Source: Anaerobacillus sp. | GTDB lineage: Bacteria; Bacillota; Bacilli; Bacillales_H; Anaerobacillaceae | Direction: 5' to 3' | DNA length: 9,959 nt | Assembly: GCA_007120055.1 (NCBI GenBank) | Contig: SKOL01000342.1 | Span: forward strand, 1-9,959 | In this document: one piece after another, positions 5,664 through 9,959 of the stretch | Layout of the letters: the number at the start of each line of letters is the position of its first letter | How positions within the stretch are numbered: the stretch's first letter is position 1 | Notes under the pieces: generated by a model | The model's database searches: none | Told to the model about the DNA's origin: nothing | Seen by the model: the letters and a program-made list of their open reading frames with translations, nothing else | Program-made: the position numbers and the translations under genes

Positions 5664-7428
5664 ATATCGAAACAAGCTTACGATTTCTTTATTAATCGCA
5701 GTTTTTTTTGTGTTAGCAGGGTTAGGCATATCACTAGGACAAATTTTTAAAGACTTTTATTTTGATCATGTAAGTGAACGTCTATCTAAAGAGGCTCGTA
5801 TTGTCGCGATAAGTGTTCTTGAAGCAGGACTACACGATGAAGATCTTTCGAAAATTGTTAACGATGTTGGTGAGCAGTTAGCAACAAGAGTTACTGTTAT
5901 TTTACATACAGGTGAAGTAATCGCAGAAACAGATGCTACGCTTAATGAAATGGAAAATCACCTGCATAGACCAGAGTTAATCCAAGTAAGGGAAGAAGGG
6001 GAAGGACAGGCGATACGTTATAGTGAAACTTTAGGCGCTGAACTTCTTTATTATGCTGTTCCTTTAATCGAGGACCGTCAAATCATTGGTTATGTTCGTT
6101 TAGGAATAACAATACACATGTTAAATGAGGTAAATAAGAAAATTTGGGTTGTACTATTAGTTAGTATTACAGTTGCTTTTCTTTTGATTATCGTTTTAAG
6201 CTTTCGTATTACAAATGAAATGACAAGACCTATTGAAAAGGTTACAGCAGTTGCTAACCAACTCGCCAAAGGTAACTTTAAAGCAAGGGCATCTGAAGTC
6301 AAAAATGATGAAACAGGACAATTAAGTAGATCTCTTAACATACTTGCACAAAATTTAGAAGAAATTACACGAACGTATGAAGCACAGCAAGAGCGATTAG
6401 AGACTTTAATTGAAAATATGGGAAGTGGCTTGATTTTAATTAATAACAAAGGCGAAGTTAGCCTTATTAATAAGTCGTGTAAAAAGATATTTCATGAAGA
6501 TATCGATCACTGGTTAACGAAGGTTTATCATAAAGTGATTCCTCATAAACAAATTATAAAAATTGTTCAAGAAATATTTTTAAGTGAAAAAGGACAAAAG
6601 AAGCACATTATATTACCTATTCAGCTAGAAATGCGACATTTTGATGTTTATGGCGCACCAATCATTAGTAGTGGTGGAAAAGAGAGCTTAAAAGGAATTG
6701 TTCTCGTTTTTCACGATATTACAGAACTGAAAAAGTTGGAACAAATGCGTAAAGATTTTGTAGCAAACGTTTCCCATGAACTAAAAACACCGATCACTTC
6801 AGTCAAAGGTTTTACAGAAACATTGTTGGATGGTGCTGCCGAGGATGAAGCTTTAAGAAAGCAATTTTTAAACATCATTTGGGATGAGTCTGAACGACTC
6901 CAAAACTTAATTCAAGATTTATTAGATCTTTCAAAAATCGAGCAAAGTGAATTCCAACTAAACTGGCAACGAGTCGACTTGAGCATGTTAGCAGATGATG
7001 TCGTTGTTATGCTCAAAGGTAAAGCTGAGCAAAAAGGTATTTCATTAACAAAAGTAACCGAAGGGTCTAGCACGATTGAAGGTGATCCACTAAGGATAAA
7101 ACAAGTAATGATTAACCTTATCAATAATGCGATTATGTACACCCCTCAAGGTGGCCGAATCAATATTAATGTAACTGAAACAGATGAAAAAGTCATTTTC
7201 GGAGTGAAAGATACTGGTATTGGAATTAGTAAACAAGAAGTTTCACGTGTATTTGAACGTTTTTACCGAGTTGACCGTGCAAGAAGTAGAAATTCAGGTG
7301 GAACGGGACTAGGTTTAGCAATTGTAAAACATATAGTAGAAGCACATCATGGAGAAATTATTGTTGATAGTGAAGTAGGAAAAGGTACGCTTTTTGCAAT
7401 TCGATTCAACAAAAAGGCTCAATTGTGA
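5656..7428 (+). CDS. phoR: PhoR sensor histidine kinase
   Basis: Membrane sensor partner of PhoP, 590 residues (B. subtilis PhoR is about 579). Order: TM1 (about 8-30), extracytoplasmic PAS-like domain (about 31-160), TM2 (about 163-183), HAMP (about 184-238), cytoplasmic PAS (about 247-356), HisKA with phospho-acceptor His374 in NVSHELKTPITS, and the ATPase domain with the N-box NLINNAIMYTP (487-497), DTGIGI (519-524), FERFYR (533-538) and GGTGLGLAI (548-556). All catalytic boxes are intact. The start lies inside the end of phoP, with GAGGAG at 5640-5645 as ribosome site. Autophosphorylates and transfers to PhoP Asp53. The stop codon falls within the first repeat unit of the following gap, so the last residues may have been shaped by that repeat's arrival. 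Confidence 0.96.
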   Translation: MYKYRNKLTISLLIAVFFVLAGLGISLGQIFKDFYFDHVSERLSKEARIVAISVLEAGLHDEDLSKIVNDVGEQLATRVTVILHTGEVIAETDATLNEMENHLHRPELIQVREEGEGQAIRYSETLGAELLYYAVPLIEDRQIIGYVRLGITIHMLNEVNKKIWVVLLVSITVAFLLIIVLSFRITNEMTRPIEKVTAVANQLAKGNFKARASEVKNDETGQLSRSLNILAQNLEEITRTYEAQQERLETLIENMGSGLILINNKGEVSLINKSCKKIFHEDIDHWLTKVYHKVIPHKQIIKIVQEIFLSEKGQKKHIILPIQLEMRHFDVYGAPIISSGGKESLKGIVLVFHDITELKKLEQMRKDFVANVSHELKTPITSVKGFTETLLDGAAEDEALRKQFLNIIWDESERLQNLIQDLLDLSKIEQSEFQLNWQRVDLSMLADDVVVMLKGKAEQKGISLTKVTEGSSTIEGDPLRIKQVMINLINNAIMYTPQGGRININVTETDEKVIFGVKDTGIGISKQEVSRVFERFYRVDRARSRNSGGTGLGLAIVKHIVEAHHGEIIVDSEVGKGTLFAIRFNKKAQL

Positions 7429-7459
7429 CGGTTGCCTTCATAAAAGTTTTGTATGAAAA
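7425..7459 (+). repeat. Leader repeat A overlapping the phoR stop
   Basis: A 35-base unit starting GTGACGGT and ending TTTTGTATGAAAA. It matches 7557-7591 at 27 of 35 positions and lies in the same orientation. The phoR stop codon (7426-7428) is inside it. The end motif also occurs at 4774-4786 exactly and at 4703-4715 with one change. Confidence 0.65.
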
Positions 7460-7550
7460 TAGAATGCTCGGACGCTTTTCTTGAGTGAGCCTCTAAAATT
7501 CGATAGAAGTTTACAGCGAAGCGAGAGAAAAGCGTCCGACATTTTCATTC
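7460..7550 (+). repeat. Long-stem hairpin repeat C, copy 2
   Basis: TCGGACGCTTTTC (7468-7480) pairs perfectly with GAAAAGCGTCCGA (7527-7539). The stem continues outward, past a single bulged C at 7467, as AATG (7463-7466) with CATT (7540-7543). The core is homologous to that of the copy before phoP (29 of 48 ungapped identities counting the closing bases), while the stem sequence is different and independently complementary. It begins right after a TTTTGTATGAAAA motif, as in copy 1. It lies just behind phoR and could serve as its transcript end, though only ATTTTCATT follows the stem. Confidence 0.7.
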
Positions 7551-7556
7551 AAAGTG

Positions 7557-7591
7557 GTGACGGTAATCGTCATGGAGGTTTTGTATGAAAA
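7557..7591 (+). repeat. Leader repeat A, second unit before hflK
   Basis: Direct repeat of 7425-7459 (27 of 35 identical), so the hairpin between them is flanked by two same-direction copies. No hairpin of family C follows this unit; the sequence goes straight on to the hflK upstream region. This may be a second element that lost its hairpin, or the mark of a duplication. Confidence 0.6.
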
Positions 7592-7637
7592 AATAAATCT
7601 GGAAAGTTATGAAACTTTTATTTTAGTTCAAACGTAG

Positions 7638-7643
7638 TATAAT
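7638..7643 (+). promoter_or_regulatory. Possible hflK promoter -10
   Basis: TATAAT lies 42 bases before the hflK start. The hexamer 17 bases upstream (CTTTTA) does not resemble a -35 and there is no TGN extension. A single TTAACA follows at 7646-7651, which alone is not a PhoP box. Confidence 0.3.
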
Positions 7644-7685
7644 TGTTAACATGATAGAAAATTACAAAAGGAAAGTGGGGAAACA

Positions 7686-8675
7686 ATGATGGTCACAATA
7701 AAGCAAATTATCGTCGGCTTCTTCTCGCTAATTGTCATTTCAATATTAGCGCTATTTTTAACGACAGGTTGGTACATTGTTGACGAGAGTGAGCAAGCAG
7801 CACTTATTACGTTCGGTAAAGTCGATGAACATGTGACAGAGCCAGGATTAAAATTTAAGTTACCTTGGCCAGTTCAACGCGTGGAAATTTTACCACGTGG
7901 TACGTTTACAACGACTGTTGGCTACGATGAAAGAGACGGAGAAGTTGTTGAATATCGCGATGAAGCGAAAATGATTACAGGAGATGAAAATATTTTACTT
8001 GCGGACTTAGTTGTCCAATGGAGAATTACAAACCCTGAAACGTTTTTATTCAATTCTAATGATCCAGAGCAAATTTTATTTAGTGCCACATCAGCAGCAC
8101 TTCGTGGGGTCATTGGAAGTTCAAGAATTGATGATGCCCTAACGGATCAACGTCCAGAAATTGAAGCACAAGTATGGGATTATTTAGTGGCATTGATTGA
8201 AACTTATGAAATTGGAATTTCTGTTATGGACGTAAAACTCCAAGATGTTGAATTACCAAATGAAGACGTTCGTCATGCATTTATGCAAGTAACGGATGCT
8301 CGTGAGGAACGGTTAACAAAAATTAATGAAGCGAACAAATATCGAAACCAAAAAATTAACGAGGCACAAGGGGAGCAAGATGCGATTATTTCTCGTGCTG
8401 AAGGAACAAGAGCTGAGCGTTTAGAGCGAGCTCGTGGGGATGTAGCGAGGTTTAATGCCCTTTACAATGAATATTTAATTAATCCAGATGTAACGAGAAG
8501 TCGTTTAGTGATTGAGACTTTAGAGCGAGTACTACCAAATACAGAAATTTATATTATGGACAGTGGTAGTGATACTGTGAAATATTTACCGATTCGTTCG
8601 TTAGAAGGATCAACAAGTGGTAGCAACACAACTACGTCTACTTCTACGTTACCTAGACAAGGGGGCGAAAATTAA
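7686..8675 (+). CDS. hflK: HflK, SPFH-domain membrane protein
   Basis: 329 residues. One N-terminal membrane segment (about 8-28) is followed directly by the SPFH/band-7 domain (about 29-205), opening with WYIVDESEQAALITFGKV and EPGLKFKLPWPVQRVEI, the typical HflK beginning. A long charged, Ala/Glu/Arg-rich coiled coil (about 203-255) follows, then a C-terminal Ser/Thr-rich tail (about 309-321, STSGSNTTTSTST). In E. coli HflK and HflC form a large cage around FtsH and modulate membrane-protein proteolysis; a similar role here is inferred. The glycine-rich N-terminal extension of E. coli HflK is missing. Two ATG codons are adjacent (7686 and 7689); the upstream region AAAGGAAAGTGGGG suits either. 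It overlaps hflC by one base. Confidence 0.9.
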   Translation: MMVTIKQIIVGFFSLIVISILALFLTTGWYIVDESEQAALITFGKVDEHVTEPGLKFKLPWPVQRVEILPRGTFTTTVGYDERDGEVVEYRDEAKMITGDENILLADLVVQWRITNPETFLFNSNDPEQILFSATSAALRGVIGSSRIDDALTDQRPEIEAQVWDYLVALIETYEIGISVMDVKLQDVELPNEDVRHAFMQVTDAREERLTKINEANKYRNQKINEAQGEQDAIISRAEGTRAERLERARGDVARFNALYNEYLINPDVTRSRLVIETLERVLPNTEIYIMDSGSDTVKYLPIRSLEGSTSGSNTTTSTSTLPRQGGEN

Positions 8676-9607
8676 TGAGTGATGAAAAAATTATCGACTT
8701 CAGTGACCGTAAGCCATCTGATGAATGGAAACAATACTCGAAGCTAGGAATCGTTATTGTCATTCTGATCGGCTTAATTGTTTTTACGATAAATAATCTA
8801 TTTATTGTCCAACAAGGTGAATACAAAGTTGTAAGGCAATTTGGTGAAGTTGTTAGAGTAATAGACGAGCCGGGTTTAAATTACAAAATTCCGTTTATCC
8901 AAAGTGTGACTACGTTAACGAAAAAGCAGATGATTTTAGATGTCGACCCAACGGAAATAAATACACGTGATAAAAAGAGAATTCTCGTTGATAACTACGC
9001 TGTATGGAAGATTGATAATCCACAGCAAATGATTTCTAATGCGCAAACAATCGATCGTGCTGAAGCGATTATGATGAATTTTATTTATTCTGTAATTCGT
9101 GCCGAATTGGGTCAGCTAGATTACGATGAAATTATTAATGATGAAAAATCTTCTCGTGGTAGTTTTAATGACCGTGTGTTAAATCGAGTGAACGAATTGT
9201 TAGCACGCGATAATTACGGAATTTCAGTCACTGACGTAAGAATGAAGCGAACGGATTTACCTGAAGAAAACGAACAAGCCGTTTATCGTCGGATGATTTC
9301 AGAGCGTAACTCTATAGCTGCTGATTACCTTTCTCAAGGGGATGCAGAAGCAAATCGTATCCGTGCTAACACCGACCGTGAATTTCAAGAAATCGTTGCT
9401 AGGGCCAATGCTGATGCAAATGAAATCATCGGTGAAGGTGAAGCAGGAGCAGCGCAACTTTACAATGAATCATTTGGTAAAGATGTAGAGTTTTATAACT
9501 TATACAGAACTCTACAAAGCTATGAAAAAACAATTGATGATCAAACAGTTATCGTTCTCCCTGCCGATGCGCCATATGCTCGTATTTTAATGGGATATAC
9601 AGATTAA
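8675..9607 (+). CDS. hflC: HflC, SPFH-domain membrane protein
   Basis: 310 residues. About 22 polar N-terminal residues precede one membrane segment (about 23-44), then the SPFH domain starts with LFIVQQGEYKVVRQFGEVV and EPGLNYKIPFIQSV. A coiled coil rich in Ala/Glu/Arg (about 200-265: SERNSIAADYLSQGDAEANR and the region around ANADANEIIGEGEA) follows, then the conserved C-terminal part FYNLYRTLQSYEK ending near residue 285. Partner of HflK in a membrane complex that in E. coli modulates FtsH. The ATG shares one base with the hflK stop (TAATG), with AAGGGGG (8659-8665) as ribosome site, so the two are translationally coupled and made together. A good terminator follows, closing the hflKC unit. 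Confidence 0.9.
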   Translation: MSDEKIIDFSDRKPSDEWKQYSKLGIVIVILIGLIVFTINNLFIVQQGEYKVVRQFGEVVRVIDEPGLNYKIPFIQSVTTLTKKQMILDVDPTEINTRDKKRILVDNYAVWKIDNPQQMISNAQTIDRAEAIMMNFIYSVIRAELGQLDYDEIINDEKSSRGSFNDRVLNRVNELLARDNYGISVTDVRMKRTDLPEENEQAVYRRMISERNSIAADYLSQGDAEANRIRANTDREFQEIVARANADANEIIGEGEAGAAQLYNESFGKDVEFYNLYRTLQSYEKTIDDQTVIVLPADAPYARILMGYTD

Positions 9608-9619
9608 TAAATGATTTTT

Positions 9620-9656
9620 ATGAGTCGCAAGAAGCAATTTTCTTGCGACTTATTTT
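9620..9656 (+). terminator. Intrinsic terminator of hflKC
   Basis: AGTCGCAAGAA (9623-9633) pairs perfectly with TTCTTGCGACT (9640-9650) around a 6-base loop, extended outward by one wobble and two A-T pairs. It is followed by TATTTTA and later a run of T. It begins 13 bases after the hflC stop. Confidence 0.85.
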
Positions 9657-9673
9657 AATGTTTTTTACGATAG

Positions 9674-9738
9674 GTTTGTTAGTTGGTTAGTAGAAAGTTG
9701 GTTAGGCTGTGCCCCGCCCGACTTTTCCATATTAGATG
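9674..9738 (+). repeat. Hairpin repeat B, copy 2, before polA
   Basis: GAAAGTTGG (9693-9701) can pair with CCGACTTTTC (9718-9727), and TTAGATG (9732-9738) follows, the same parts and order as 4711-4761. Just upstream, GTTTGTTAGTTGGTTAG (9674-9690) resembles the loop of copy 1 (GTTTGTTGGTTAGG), and the 10-base word AGTTGGTTAG occurs twice here (9681-9690 and 9696-9705). No family C hairpin follows. Confidence 0.55.
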
Positions 9739-9784
9739 GTATAGGTGCTTCGTCGAGCCGAGATTTTCTAATGATAATGAAACA

Positions 9785-9793
9785 TGATAAAAT
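9785..9793 (+). promoter_or_regulatory. Possible polA promoter (extended -10)
   Basis: TGATAAAAT fits an extended -10 (TGN plus TAAAAT) with a start expected near 9800, leaving a short leader of about 30 bases before polA. No clear -35. It lies after the hflKC terminator, so polA likely needs its own promoter. Confidence 0.35.
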
Positions 9794-9829
9794 AAAAACA
9801 ATAAAATGAACTGATTGAGGTGTCGCATT

Positions 9830-9959
9830 TTGAAAAAAAAATTAGTAATGATTGACGGCAACAGTATTGCTTATCGAGCTTTTTTCGCATTGCCGTTATT
9901 AAATAACGATAAAGGGGTTTATACAAACGCCGTTTACGGGTTTACAACGATGCTATTAA
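9830..9959 (+). CDS. polA: DNA polymerase I, N-terminal part (cut by window end)
   Basis: The first 43 codons read MKKKLVMIDGNSIAYRAFFALPLL then NNDKGVYTNAVYGFTTMLL, the start of the 5'-3' exonuclease (FEN-like) domain of bacterial DNA polymerase I; the aspartate of MIDGNS is the first metal ligand of that domain. PolA fills gaps in excision repair and replaces Okazaki primers. The start is TTG at 9830, chosen because TGAGGTG (9816-9822) lies seven bases upstream and it gives the expected family N-terminus; the next in-frame ATG (9848) would remove the first conserved strand. phoPR upstream of polA is the Bacillus order; here hflKC sits between them. The gene runs off the window. Confidence 0.93.
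   Translation, partial: MKKKLVMIDGNSIAYRAFFALPLLNNDKGVYTNAVYGFTTMLL

Noticed and set aside
6090..7142. Minus-strand open frames within phoR (6090-6449 and 6912-7142)
   Set aside because: Both lie wholly within an intact kinase gene and look like composition shadows.
7125..7150. PhoR N-box reading NAIMYTP, with Met where Lys or Asn is usual
   Set aside because: The metal-binding asparagine and the rest of the box are intact, so this is probably a tolerated change and not loss of function.
7922..8113. Minus-strand open frame within hflK
   Set aside because: Wholly inside a convincing gene, without start signals.
9679..9861. Minus-strand open frame of 60 codons before polA
   Set aside because: It runs through repeat B, the promoter region and the polA start; the hydrophobic product reflects AT-rich sequence, and no ribosome site is visible.
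1..9959. Defence system, prophage, CRISPR array or insertion sequence
   Set aside because: All genes are housekeeping or core regulatory types; no transposase, integrase, cas-like gene or regularly spaced direct-repeat array was found.

Overview
The window looks like a chromosomal segment of a low-GC Firmicute of the family Bacillaceae. CitZ, Icd, Mdh, PhoP and PhoR all read as close relatives of the Bacillus subtilis proteins at nearly the same lengths. Ribosome binding sites are strong (AAGGAGG-like), codon use is AT-rich, and the order citZ-icd-mdh, phoP-phoR, polA is the Bacillus order. Two insertions relative to the B. subtilis order stand out: a MaoC-like hot-dog gene between mdh and phoP, and an hflK-hflC pair between phoR and polA. 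I think an alkaliphilic or otherwise environmental Bacillaceae is likely, but the sequence alone does not name a genus. All genes are on the plus strand.

Layout: citrate synthase (69-1184), isocitrate dehydrogenase (1368-2639) and malate dehydrogenase (2827-3765) form a TCA branch with gaps of about 185 bases that hold hairpins and weak promoter-like sites. A perfect 16-bp hairpin follows mdh. The 317-base gap 3766-4082 has no gene; it holds that hairpin, a near-consensus catabolite-responsive element and a long-range inverted repeat. The MaoC-like gene (4083-4562) follows. The 378-base gap 4563-4940 has no gene but is dense in structure: an extended -10 promoter, a T7 tract, and two repeat modules. 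Then come phoP-phoR (overlapping by 8 bases), a 257-base repeat-filled gap, hflK-hflC (overlapping by 1 base), a clear terminator, another repeat copy, and the first 43 codons of polA (TTG start), cut by the window end.

Function: the first block makes citrate, converts isocitrate to 2-oxoglutarate and regenerates oxaloacetate. PhoPR is the phosphate-starvation two-component system. HflKC is a membrane SPFH complex that in other bacteria modulates the FtsH protease. PolA is DNA polymerase I. Apart from citZ-icd-mdh, these genes share position rather than an obvious pathway.

The least expected signal is in the gaps, not the genes. The three consecutive gaps around phoPR, hflKC and polA carry related repeats: a hairpin family whose core is conserved but whose stem sequence differs while staying complementary (two copies), a short leader motif TTTTGTATGAAAA (three exact copies and one near copy), and a second hairpin family with a GAAAGTTGG/CCGACTTTTC stem (two copies). 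These look like an interspersed, structured repeat system of this genome. I could not tell whether it is already catalogued.
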